From Acinetobacter guerrae (lineage in GTDB: Bacteria > Pseudomonadota > Gammaproteobacteria > Pseudomonadales > Moraxellaceae), in contig NZ_LXGN01000001.1 in the NCBI RefSeq assembly GCF_009372255.1, positions 62,001-126,000 on the forward strand: a stretch of DNA of 64,000 nucleotides, in the 5' to 3' direction. Positions 1 to 8,159 of the stretch are shown piece by piece. Position 1 is the stretch's first letter; every line of letters starts with the position of its first letter. Below the pieces are notes generated by a model. It was not told the origin of the DNA and did not search any database. It saw nothing but the letters and a program-made list of their open reading frames with translations. The translations under genes and the position numbers were made by a program.

Positions 1-1
1 T

Positions 2-505
2 AAAAAGCCTGAAGGTTTCGATAAATATTTGAATAAAATGAATATCGATATGCGTTTTGATCAACCTCACCTTATATCAAGTTTTGATAAACAATACTTG
101 GGATTAAAAATGGTGAATGCAGATCCAATTGCGAGTCAAATTGCCATTAATCAATGTGAATCTGAGTTGTCTGCATTAGGTGAACGTCGTCGCTTGGCTA
201 TGCGTGTTCGTGATATTTTGACTCATTCTGAACAGCATTATTTAAGCATTGAAAGTGTTGCTGAACGTTTACATATGTCCGACCGTACCTTAAAACGTCA
301 GCTTGCTGCTGAAGGAACTTCTTTTTCAACATTGGTCGATGAAGTTCGTTATCGTCATGCAACCTCTTTACTTTCAAGGACAGATTATAGCCTTGAACAG
401 ATTGCAGATGAATTGGGTTATTCTGACGTCGCTAATTTTAGTCGTGCTTTTAAACGCTGGAGTGGTCGTAGCCCTAGTAACTGGCGCAAAGACCCTTATT
501 TATAA
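2..505 (+). CDS. AraC-family transcriptional regulator, 3' part (5' end outside window)
   Basis: The frame is open from the first bases of the window, so this is the C-terminal part of a longer regulator. An ATG at position 38 is internal rather than a convincing start. The last ~100 residues form a double helix-turn-helix of the AraC/XylS type: the first helix pair lies around SIESVAERLHMSDRTLKRQL and the second around SLEQIADELGYSDVANFSRA, followed by the family signature FKRWSGRSPSNWR. The missing N-terminal part would be the ligand-sensing domain, possibly of the Arabinose_bd type found in many Acinetobacter AraC proteins. Its target cannot be read from this fragment. The gene ends about 70 bases before gcvH on the same strand, but nothing shows that it controls gcvH. 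Confidence 0.9.
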   Translation, partial: KKPEGFDKYLNKMNIDMRFDQPHLISSFDKQYLGLKMVNADPIASQIAINQCESELSALGERRRLAMRVRDILTHSEQHYLSIESVAERLHMSDRTLKRQLAAEGTSFSTLVDEVRYRHATSLLSRTDYSLEQIADELGYSDVANFSRAFKRWSGRSPSNWRKDPYL

Positions 506-578
506 GCTTTTATTTTTATTTAAAAACCTGTATAACCACTGTCAAAAATAAATGAACTTTGGATGCCGAGGAGCTGCA

Positions 579-953
579 ATGAATCATCCTTCTGAATTGA
601 AATATGCAAGTACGCATGAATGGGCAAAAATTGAGGGTGATCTTGTGGTCACTGGGATTAGTGACCATGCACAGGATGCACTTGGCGACTTAGTCTATGT
701 TGAGGCCCCTGAAGTTGATAGTCGTGTAACCGCAGGTGCTCAAGCAGGTGTGGTCGAATCGGTTAAAACAGCATCCGATATTCATGCTCCTGTTTCAGGA
801 ACAGTGGTTGAAGTGAACACAGCACTTGAAGATGATCCTGATTTTATTAATGAAGATCCGTATGGTAAAGGCTGGATCTATAAAATTAAGCCAGACAATA
901 TCGCAGATGTAGATCAATTGCTTTCAAATACTGATTACGAAGCAGGCTTATAA
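579..953 (+). CDS. gcvH: Glycine cleavage system H protein
   Basis: This is the 124-residue lipoyl carrier of the glycine cleavage complex, which shuttles the aminomethyl group between the P, T and L proteins in the cytoplasm. The lipoylation site is Lys63 in the motif ESVKTAS, and HEWAK near the N-terminus and NEDPYGKGW near the C-terminus are typical of the family. The start at 579 is preferred over an in-frame ATG at 552 because GAGGAG lies just upstream of it and family members begin close to this Met. No gcvT or gcvP is nearby, so the gene stands apart from the rest of its system here. A hairpin terminator follows. Confidence 0.95.
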   Translation: MNHPSELKYASTHEWAKIEGDLVVTGISDHAQDALGDLVYVEAPEVDSRVTAGAQAGVVESVKTASDIHAPVSGTVVEVNTALEDDPDFINEDPYGKGWIYKIKPDNIADVDQLLSNTDYEAGL

Positions 954-973
954 AAATTTCTGAGCCGTTAAAA

Positions 974-1005
974 AAAGCCACTCCCTTTAACAAGAGAGTG
1001 GCTTT
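974..1005. terminator. Bidirectional terminator between gcvH and aroG
   Basis: A perfect 10-bp stem, AAAGCCACTC with GAGTGGCTTT, encloses a 12-base loop between the convergent ends of gcvH and aroG. A-rich and T-rich flanks let it work on both strands. Confidence 0.8.
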
Positions 1006-1008
1006 GTA

Positions 1009-2067
1009 TTATGCAGATTGTGCTAACTCTATTTCATCAAGTTGCATCGCAACTGCCAACAATAGATGTTCAGTATTGTTCCAACCCAAGCAACCATCTG
1101 TTATAGACTGACCATAAGTCATATCACATGAAATTTTCTGATTGCCATCAACCAGATGACTCTCTAGCATCACTCCACGTACCTGACTTTGTAATCGCTC
1201 CGCAATGATTTGCTTTAATACTTCAGCTTGTTTCATTGGGTCTTTCGAACTATTTCCATGACTACAATCAATCACCAATGGAGGCAAATCAGTTTGATGT
1301 TTCGCTTTAATTTGCTCGATCGACGCAAGATCATAATTTGGTCCCTGATGAGCGCCGCGTAAAATCAGATGTGGTAATAGATTTCCCGCACTGTGTAAAA
1401 TTGCAGGCAGACCTTGCTGATTCATACCCAGAAACTGATGTTCATGTTTAGCAGACTGAATAGCATCCAACGCAATCTGGATTGAACCATCAGTACCATT
1501 TTTGAAACCAATCGCATAAGGCATATGACTTGAGATTTCACGATGAATCTGTGATTCACTAGTACGCGCACCAATTGCGCCCCACGCCAGAAGATCATCA
1601 AAATAACCAGTAGCCATTGGGCTTAAAATTTCACTGGCAATGGGTAAGCCCATTTCAATAATCTGTAAATATAAAGCACGTGATTTTTCTAAACCTAATT
1701 GCAAATTAGATGAATTATCCAAATTTGGATCATACAAAAAGCCTTTCCAACCTACAGTCGTGCGTGGCTTTTCGATGTAAGTACGCATCACCAGAAAAAT
1801 TTGATCTTTCACCTGCTCTTGTAATTTGACTAATTTTGTTGCGTATTCGAGTGCAGAAACAGGATCATGAATGGAACATGGGCCAGTGATCACCATTAAA
1901 CGTGAATCTTTGCCTGAAAGTATATTTTGAATAGTTTGGCGATGTTCTGTAATTTGTTTTGCAAAAGTAGAAGATAGCGGATATGCCGCTTTTAATTCGG
2001 ATGGCAAGCTAAGCGAAATTTCTTTTGAAGTATTTTGTGCAATTAAAGTTTTATTGAGTGCGTTCAT
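1009..2067 (-). CDS. aroG: 3-deoxy-7-phosphoheptulonate synthase (class I DAHP synthase)
   Basis: The 352-residue protein catalyses the first step of the shikimate pathway, condensing phosphoenolpyruvate with erythrose 4-phosphate. Its length and motifs match the class I AroF/G/H family: RLMVITGPCSIHDP near residue 58, the phosphate-binding stretch RTYIEKPRTTVGWKG, SEILSPMATGYFDDLLAWGAIGARTSESQ, and the metal-binding region IDCSHGNSSKDP. Which aromatic amino acid inhibits the enzyme cannot be read with certainty from sequence alone. AAAGGA lies 7 bases before the ATG. The 330-base leader upstream carries two aromatic-rich peptides and an attenuator, described separately, so expression is probably tuned by charged aromatic tRNAs. 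Confidence 0.95.
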   Translation of the reverse strand: MNALNKTLIAQNTSKEISLSLPSELKAAYPLSSTFAKQITEHRQTIQNILSGKDSRLMVITGPCSIHDPVSALEYATKLVKLQEQVKDQIFLVMRTYIEKPRTTVGWKGFLYDPNLDNSSNLQLGLEKSRALYLQIIEMGLPIASEILSPMATGYFDDLLAWGAIGARTSESQIHREISSHMPYAIGFKNGTDGSIQIALDAIQSAKHEHQFLGMNQQGLPAILHSAGNLLPHLILRGAHQGPNYDLASIEQIKAKHQTDLPPLVIDCSHGNSSKDPMKQAEVLKQIIAERLQSQVRGVMLESHLVDGNQKISCDMTYGQSITDGCLGWNNTEHLLLAVAMQLDEIELAQSA

Positions 2068-2080
2068 TTGATTTTCCTTT

Positions 2081-2102
2081 GGACTGATTTTATTTTCAGT
2101 CC
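2081..2102 (-). promoter_or_regulatory. Hairpin directly before the aroG ribosome binding site
   Basis: GGACTGA and TCAGTCC form a 7-bp stem with an 8-base A-rich loop. The stem ends right next to the aroG ribosome binding site (AAAGGA at 2075-2080). The stop codon of the second leader peptide is only 6 bases upstream of the stem, so a ribosome finishing that peptide would cover or melt it. No T-run follows, so translational control is more likely than termination. That role is inferred. Confidence 0.5.
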
Positions 2103-2108
2103 GATCAT

Positions 2109-2201
2109 TTATTTGAGCGATGTGGGTCTATTTAGTTGTAGGTTTTGACTAAAGTAAAACCAATAAACATTGCTAAAATATGAAGTCTTAAAGTTATACA
2201 T
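2109..2201 (-). CDS. Second aromatic-rich leader peptide of aroG (30 aa)
   Basis: An ATG at 2201 preceded by GGGAG at 8-base spacing opens a 30-codon frame. It carries nine aromatic residues, including the run VYWFYF and the earlier TSYF, and no hydrophobic segment or enzyme motif. It lies after the attenuator terminator and before aroG, so it is translated only from read-through mRNA. It fits a leader peptide whose translation rate senses Phe, Tyr and Trp tRNA charging. The frame can be extended upstream to 2318 through the terminator, but no good ribosome binding site supports that longer version. Confidence 0.55.
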   Translation of the reverse strand: MYNFKTSYFSNVYWFYFSQNLQLNRPTSLK

Positions 2202-2240
2202 GACGCATCTCCCAATTAAATAGTAGTTTGAAATAGATAT

Positions 2241-2270
2241 AAAAAAACCTGATCGGGGTTGCCGATCAGG
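2241..2270 (-). terminator. Attenuator terminator in the aroG leader
   Basis: CCTGATCGG and CCGATCAGG form a perfect 9-bp stem with loop CAACC, followed by seven T residues on the minus strand. It sits between the first leader peptide and aroG. An upstream GGTTGCC at 2284-2290 can pair with GGCAACC, which spans the top of the terminator stem and its loop, and would act as the antiterminator. An earlier hairpin (TTGCC..GGCA) overlaps the same region. This is the classical layout of ribosome-mediated attenuation. Confidence 0.8.
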
Positions 2271-2318
2271 TATTAACTTGAAGGGCAACCATTTTGCTGC
2301 CCGAATGCGTTCAGGCAA

Positions 2319-2375
2319 CTATTTAAATTGCCAAAAGTAATAATAAGCGTTGTTGATCATAGGTTGTTTTAACAT
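2319..2375 (-). CDS. First aromatic leader peptide of aroG (18 aa)
   Basis: The short frame encodes MLKQPMINNAYYYFWQFK. Its control codons are TAT TAT TAC TTT TGG CAA TTT: three Tyr, Phe, Trp, Gln, Phe in a row. It ends about 50 bases before the attenuator stem. The start could also be the ATG at 2399, but that lies only a few bases after the inferred transcription start. The ATG at 2360 is another option. GAAG before 2375 makes that start the best choice. Stalling at the aromatic codons would favour the antiterminator and so raise aroG expression when aromatic amino acids are scarce. Confidence 0.7.
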   Translation of the reverse strand: MLKQPMINNAYYYFWQFK

Positions 2376-2411
2376 TGCTACTTCAATTAAATAAAACATA
2401 TCTTGGTTCCA

Positions 2412-2440
2412 AACATACCCTGTGTTTGGGAAATTGACAA
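2412..2440 (-). promoter_or_regulatory. aroG promoter (sigma-70 type)
   Basis: On the minus strand TTGTCA (2435-2440) and TATGTT (2412-2417) are separated by exactly 17 bases. Transcription would begin near 2404, just before the first leader peptide. The -35 box overlaps TTGACA on the plus strand at 2434-2439, which could serve the divergent ABC-F gene. Confidence 0.65.
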
Positions 2441-2489
2441 GTGTTTTTCATAATTTATTTATTGACGAATAAATATACAAAGCATTAAG

Positions 2490-2567
2490 ATGAACATTCC
2501 CCTTTTGCTCAATCGAGTTTCTGCCAATGAAGTAAGTCCTATTTTTTATCAATTTCACTTTTTGTAA
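2490..2567 (+). CDS. Possible leader peptide before the ABC-F gene (25 aa)
   Basis: An ATG at 2490 opens a 25-codon frame (MNIPLLLNRVSANEVSPIFY and five further residues) that stops three bases before the long inverted repeat in front of the ABC-F gene. Antibiotic-resistance ABC-F genes are often controlled by ribosome stalling on such leader peptides. The ribosome binding site is weak and a poor -10 match overlaps the start, so translation is uncertain. Confidence 0.35.
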   Translation: MNIPLLLNRVSANEVSPIFYQFHFL

Positions 2568-2569
2568 TT

Positions 2570-2635
2570 GATGTACAAAATAGACTTTTACTTTATTGTT
2601 TTAACTATTTTTATTTACTTTCTATTTTGTACATC
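2570..2635 (+). repeat. 14-bp inverted repeat in the leader of the ABC-F gene
   Basis: GATGTACAAAATAG (2570-2583) and CTATTTTGTACATC (2622-2635) are perfect inverted repeats 38 bases apart. The second arm ends 10 bases before the AGGAGG ribosome binding site (2646-2651). A smaller inverted repeat, ATCAATT (2548-2554) with AATTGAT (2566-2572), shares three bases with the first arm, so the two hairpins exclude each other. The repeat may act as an RNA switch or as a protein operator. Confidence 0.6.
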
Positions 2636-2655
2636 CTGTTGTATTAGGAGGTCTT

Positions 2656-4257
2656 ATGACCCAACAGGCATGTATTATTCAGCAGCTTAGCTTAGACATT
2701 CATTCCAAAAATATTTTTGATCAACTTCACTTTAATCTTCCAATACAGCAATGCACTGGCCTCATTGGTCGTAATGGTCAAGGTAAATCACTTCTAATGC
2801 AGTGTTTGGCGCAAGTTTCTAAATTTAGCTTCATTGGACAGATTAATTGGCAATGTCCTGTCGCATATTTATCTCAATTCAACCGACTAAGGGGTAACAC
2901 CATTGCTCAAGTATTGGATATTGAAGATTTAGTTGATGCTTTTAAACGAATCGAAAATAACACAGCTTCATTTCAGGATTACGATCTAGTCGAAGATAAA
3001 TGGCACTTACCCTACGAATGGCAACAGCAATTAGAACAGGCAGGATTACCCCTTGATCTCAACTTTTCTATACATTTATTGAGTGAAGGACAGAAAGTCA
3101 AACTGGCTCTATGTCGCTTATTTGCCTTAAAGGATCATTATCTTTTATTGGATGAGCCCAGCAATCATCTGGATTGTGTCAGTAGACAATGGTTAATTTC
3201 ATGTTTAAAAGCGCATGCAATGGGATCTTTAATTATTAGTCATGATCGTTCGTTATTAGATGAAATGCAGCATATCTTGGAATTTAATGAGTTTGGTCTT
3301 TCTCATTTTTCTGGAAACTACACACATTATGCAAAACAATCAGCCTTACAACGTCATGCTCTTGAACGAGATATTGAGCAAGAAAAACGTCAACTCAAGC
3401 AACAGGTTGTACAACAACATCAAACATTGATGAAAAATCAGAAAAGACAGACTAGCGCGAACAAAAAGCGCAAAACAGGATCACAAGCGAAAGTCATATT
3501 GGATTTTAAACGAGAGCAGGCAACTCAACAATCGGGGCAACTTATTCGACAACAACAGCGTCAGTTACATCAGGAACAGTTATCGCTTTGCAATAAAAAA
3601 CAGCGACTAGAAACATTCAAATCGCAGCAATTTGAATTTTCATCTACTGTTCAAAAATCAGGTGAAATTTTGAGATTAGTAAACACGCCTCATCCCTATT
3701 TACAAAATGCTAACTTCAATTTTTCTTTACAGTCCAAAGAAAAAATTCATTTGGTAGGTGAAAATGGAAGTGGAAAATCTACTTTGCTTAGAATTTTATC
3801 TAGAGATTCTTCAAATGAAAATAATGATTCTTTAAGTTTAAGTCGTAGTTTGTATCTAGATCAAAATTTTAGCTTTTTAGATCAACGGCTGTCTGCACTT
3901 GAAAATTTAATCGATTTAAACTCAGATCAAACAGCAGAGTTTTGGAGAAATTTGCTGGGTCAATTACGATTGCGTGAAGATAAAGTATTACAACCATTAG
4001 CTGAATTGAGTGGTGGTGAACAATTAAAAGTCGCTTTAATTGCTATGGCTCATCCATTAAACTCATTTGATCTTTTACTATTGGATGAACCAGAAAACCA
4101 TCTTGATATAGAATCTAGAGAACTGCTAGCAAAAGCAATTCAAAGTTTTAATGGCGCAATTATATTAGTATCTCATGATGATTATTTTGTAAAACAATGT
4201 GGAATCATTCATGAAGTCAAAATTGCAGCTCTTTTAAATGAACGAAGAGCGTCGTGA
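2656..4257 (+). CDS. ABC-F family ATP-binding protein
   Basis: The 533-residue protein has two ABC ATPase domains and no membrane segments, so it belongs to the ABC-F group of ribosome-acting proteins (translation factors or antibiotic protection). Domain 1 has Walker A GRNGQGKS at residues 38-45, signature LSEGQ and Walker B LLLDEPSNHLD. Domain 2 has GENGSGKST near residue 370, signature LSGGE and LLLDEPENHLD. The linker between them is long, charged and Lys/Gln-rich (about residues 230-330), as expected for the arm that reaches the ribosome. AGGAGG precedes the ATG. It is not clearly Uup or EttA. The structured leader makes an inducible, resistance-like role possible, but this is inference. 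Confidence 0.88.
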   Translation: MTQQACIIQQLSLDIHSKNIFDQLHFNLPIQQCTGLIGRNGQGKSLLMQCLAQVSKFSFIGQINWQCPVAYLSQFNRLRGNTIAQVLDIEDLVDAFKRIENNTASFQDYDLVEDKWHLPYEWQQQLEQAGLPLDLNFSIHLLSEGQKVKLALCRLFALKDHYLLLDEPSNHLDCVSRQWLISCLKAHAMGSLIISHDRSLLDEMQHILEFNEFGLSHFSGNYTHYAKQSALQRHALERDIEQEKRQLKQQVVQQHQTLMKNQKRQTSANKKRKTGSQAKVILDFKREQATQQSGQLIRQQQRQLHQEQLSLCNKKQRLETFKSQQFEFSSTVQKSGEILRLVNTPHPYLQNANFNFSLQSKEKIHLVGENGSGKSTLLRILSRDSSNENNDSLSLSRSLYLDQNFSFLDQRLSALENLIDLNSDQTAEFWRNLLGQLRLREDKVLQPLAELSGGEQLKVALIAMAHPLNSFDLLLLDEPENHLDIESRELLAKAIQSFNGAIILVSHDDYFVKQCGIIHEVKIAALLNERRAS

Positions 4258-4270
4258 CGACGCTCTTGTT
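4245..4270 (+). terminator. Terminator whose loop is the ABC-F stop codon
   Basis: AAGAGCGTCG and CGACGCTCTT form a perfect 10-bp stem whose three-base loop is the TGA stop codon of the ABC-F gene. A short T-rich tail follows. The end of the coding sequence is therefore also the 5' arm of the terminator. Confidence 0.7.
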
Positions 4271-4317
4271 TATGTGCATTCGTTGTGTTGGTTCAGATCA
4301 GAAATACACGAGCTTGA

Positions 4318-5445
<1,128 letters not shown>

Positions 5446-5721
5446 TTACTTTAAGTACGATTTCAAAATTTTAGCTATATCTGTCAATTCTTCATGACGC
5501 TGTTGTTCCGTGGTTTCACCAACCACTAAGGTATCTTTGAGATGAATTTCTAATACTTCATTCATTAAACCATTCATCGCGCCACGTGTCGCACAAATCT
5601 GTTGAAGAATTGCAGTACATGAGGTGTCACTTTCTAATGCACGTTCAATGGCTTGAACTTGACCCTGAATTTTGCGGAGGCGAAGTATAATTTTCTTTTT
5701 GTCTTCAATTTGCTTAGGCAT
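5446..5721 (-). CDS. frmR: Formaldehyde-responsive repressor FrmR (CsoR/RcnR family)
   Basis: The 91-residue all-helical repressor keeps the formaldehyde-sensing residues known from E. coli FrmR: Pro2, Cys35 and His60. Its core ILQQICATRGAMNGLM is typical of the family. In FrmR, formaldehyde bridges the N-terminal Pro and the Cys of a neighbouring subunit, releasing DNA. The gene leads the frmRA operon, and a palindrome of the expected type lies 25 bases upstream of its start. Confidence 0.92.
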   Translation of the reverse strand: MPKQIEDKKKIILRLRKIQGQVQAIERALESDTSCTAILQQICATRGAMNGLMNEVLEIHLKDTLVVGETTEQQRHEELTDIAKILKSYLK

Positions 5722-5745
5722 AAGCGCTCTCTTTTACATTTTTTC

Positions 5746-5767
5746 ATACTATACCCCAGTATAGTAT
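5746..5767 (-). promoter_or_regulatory. FrmR operator
   Basis: ATACTATAC and GTATAGTAT form a 9-bp palindrome around a CCCA centre, right upstream of frmR. AT-rich arms around a G/C-tract centre match the CsoR/RcnR/FrmR operator pattern. It probably overlaps the frmRA promoter. Confidence 0.7.
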
Positions 5768-5951
5768 AAAAGTGAATATGCTTTATTCAAAAAAGGATTT
5801 AGAACTTTTTTGCTTACATCATGCAGTCATCTTTTTTTATTAATATTTTGTTAGCCAAATATCAACAATTCATATATGAGATAATTGATATAATTCAAAA
5901 GAATAGCCTAAAAATAATTTTTACTTTTCTTATGATTTAAGGATCGGGTGG

Positions 5952-7520
5952 ATGCAAAGAATGTGGAGTCAAGACTTTGAACCTCTTATAAAAAGAAGTC
6001 TGATCTTTATGCTTTTTATATGGATGACTGCTTTCCTACCCCAATATAGCTCTGCTTCTCAAGGAAATAATATTTTGAATACAAGTAATTGGTTAAATGA
6101 CCCATCTGCTAAAGAAAATATTGAACAAGGATTGACTGCATTCGTTCCTCTGGATGATGCATTTGCCAGTATTGCCTCTCGTATTCATCTTATTCGAAAA
6201 GCTCAACATACCATTGATTTACAATATTATATTTGGAACAATGATTATGTCGGTCAGTTGATGCTCAAAGAGTTATTAAAAGCGGCAGATCGTGGTGTAA
6301 AAATCCGTCTTATTATTGATGATCAAAATGGTAATAGGCTTGATCCAACCTTAAGAGCTTTATCTCAACATCCCAATTTTCAAATAAAACTGTTTAATCC
6401 TTATCAATTTAGACATTTTAGAGTATTAGATTACCTGTTTAGGTTAAAACAGATCAATCATCGTATGCACAATAAACTGATTATTGCAGATGATACGATT
6501 GCTGTTACTGGAGGTCGAAATATTAGTAGTGAATACTTCGATGCCAGTTATAAGTTTCAGTTTACAGATCTTGATATTTTATTTTATGGCACTGCTGCCG
6601 ATCAGGCTGAGCGCGTTTTTAAAGAATTTTGGAATAATTCACTCAGTGTTCCTTCACATCAATTGATTGGAAAAGGAAAAGCCAAACAGCTTGTAGAACT
6701 TAGACAAGCTTATGAAAATATTGGAAATAGTTACAGTCCTACAGAAAATCGAATCAACGAAGCACAAAATGAACTCAATGAAGCCTTACAGTTACGTCCA
6801 GTACAGTGGGCAAAAGCCTATTTTGTGGCAGATCATCCAGATAAGATTTTAGATCAGGCCAGTGATCAGGGGCTTATTTATAATCAGATGATTGAAATAA
6901 TGGGCTACCCTAAACAACATATGGAACTTGTTTCTGCCTACTTTGTTCCAACTGATCGAGGAACTGAATACCTGTCCAAATTAAGTCAGCAAGGGATGAA
7001 AGTAAGAGTTTTAACCAATTCTTTTGCCGCCAATGATGTTGCGATTGTTCATGCATTCTATGCTCAATATCGTAAAAGGCTTTTGGAAAATGGGGTGAAA
7101 CTCTATGAATTTAAGCCGTTATTAGAGCGAACAAAACCAACATGGTATGAAAAATTGACTGGACGAGTCATTCCAGCCAAAGGAAAAAGTAGTTCAAGTT
7201 TGCATGCGAAATTTTTCGATATTGATGGAAAAGTTTTTATCGGTTCATTCAATTTCGATCCAAGATCAGCACACTTAAATACAGAAGTCGGTTTAGTCGT
7301 AGAGTCTGATGAGTTACAAAATGAAATTACAGAAACGCTAGATCAATATTTACCGCAAGTTGCTTACGAACTTAAACTTAATGAGCAAGGCAATATAAAC
7401 TGGATTGAATATAAAAGTGATGGAAAAACAGTGATATATAATGATGATCCAGATACCACAAAATTTCAGCGATTTATGATGAAAATAGTGGCTTTTTTAC
7501 CTATCGAATGGATGATGTGA
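5952..7520 (+). CDS. Phospholipase D-family protein (cardiolipin synthase-like)
   Basis: The 522-residue protein has two HKD motifs, HNKLIIADD near residue 172 and HAKFFDIDG near residue 417, each followed by a Gly-rich stretch with Asn/Ser (GGRNIS, GSFNFDPRS). These are the two catalytic halves of PLD enzymes such as cardiolipin synthases of the ClsC kind. A hydrophobic N-terminal segment (residues 16-35) ending in SSAS looks like a signal peptide or anchor, placing the enzyme at the membrane or periplasm. GGTGG precedes the start. Substrate is not certain: phosphatidyl transfer is most likely, but other PLD reactions fit. Its stop abuts the convergent methyltransferase gene. Confidence 0.87.
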   Translation: MQRMWSQDFEPLIKRSLIFMLFIWMTAFLPQYSSASQGNNILNTSNWLNDPSAKENIEQGLTAFVPLDDAFASIASRIHLIRKAQHTIDLQYYIWNNDYVGQLMLKELLKAADRGVKIRLIIDDQNGNRLDPTLRALSQHPNFQIKLFNPYQFRHFRVLDYLFRLKQINHRMHNKLIIADDTIAVTGGRNISSEYFDASYKFQFTDLDILFYGTAADQAERVFKEFWNNSLSVPSHQLIGKGKAKQLVELRQAYENIGNSYSPTENRINEAQNELNEALQLRPVQWAKAYFVADHPDKILDQASDQGLIYNQMIEIMGYPKQHMELVSAYFVPTDRGTEYLSKLSQQGMKVRVLTNSFAANDVAIVHAFYAQYRKRLLENGVKLYEFKPLLERTKPTWYEKLTGRVIPAKGKSSSSLHAKFFDIDGKVFIGSFNFDPRSAHLNTEVGLVVESDELQNEITETLDQYLPQVAYELKLNEQGNINWIEYKSDGKTVIYNDDPDTTKFQRFMMKIVAFLPIEWMM

Positions 7521-8141
7521 TTAGACTTTACATTCAAATAGGCATAAGCCCTGAATTTCTAATGGAATACGAACTTGCGTAAAACCAGCATCTTTAAAAA
7601 CTTTTAGATGTTCGGTTTCAGACATATATAGCTCATTATTTTGCATCGCATCTTCAGCAAAAAGATGATCACACACAAAATAAGTTGCTTTAGGTTTTAG
7701 TAAATTCATAACTACTTGATGAAAATCAAAAGCATAAGTTTTATGTCTTAATTCATGTAAAGCCTGATGAATAATAATATAGTCAAATTGTTCTAGGCTC
7801 TTTTGCCAGTTGGCTTGCTTGAAATCACCCACTAAGTAGGTCGCTCGTTGAGATTCATTTGGGTTAAGCTTCTGCAAAGCTAGCGTATGCATGACTTCTG
7901 AAAAATCAAAGGCTGTATATTGAATATCAGGTAAATGTTCTAATAAATATTTACCCAAGAATCCTGGCCCTGATCCTAGCTCTAAAATTTGAAGTTTTGA
8001 ATTGTTATTTTGTTCAATATTTTGCAGATAATAAGAGAAAAAATCATAACGCCACGGTCGCTTAATATTTGCCGATAACTCCCATGCTTTAGCATCATCA
8101 AAATTTTTTAAATTTATTGGGCTTTGAATATCTAAACTCAT
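7521..8141 (-). CDS. Class I SAM-dependent methyltransferase
   Basis: The 206-residue protein contains the SAM-binding motif I ILELGSGPGFLGKYLLEH, the acidic motif II YTAFDFSE and the post-motif DYIIIHQALHELRH. The fold is a Rossmann-like class I methyltransferase with no obvious targeting signal. The substrate is unknown. It lies 18 bases downstream of the DNA glycosylase-like gene on the same strand, so the two are probably co-transcribed. Its stop codon is immediately next to that of the convergent PLD gene. Confidence 0.8.
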   Translation of the reverse strand: MSLDIQSPINLKNFDDAKAWELSANIKRPWRYDFFSYYLQNIEQNNNSKLQILELGSGPGFLGKYLLEHLPDIQYTAFDFSEVMHTLALQKLNPNESQRATYLVGDFKQANWQKSLEQFDYIIIHQALHELRHKTYAFDFHQVVMNLLKPKATYFVCDHLFAEDAMQNNELYMSETEHLKVFKDAGFTQVRIPLEIQGLCLFECKV

Positions 8142-8159
8142 GCTTCTCTCATTTAATTT

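Noticed and set aside
303..551. Plus-strand frame overlapping the AraC-type gene
   Set aside because: It is out of frame with the clear AraC helix-turn-helix and has no family features, so it is a shadow.
2109..2318. 69-codon minus-strand frame upstream of aroG
   Set aside because: The extended frame runs through the attenuator terminator and has no ribosome binding site. Only the final 30 codons, with a good site, were kept as a leader peptide.
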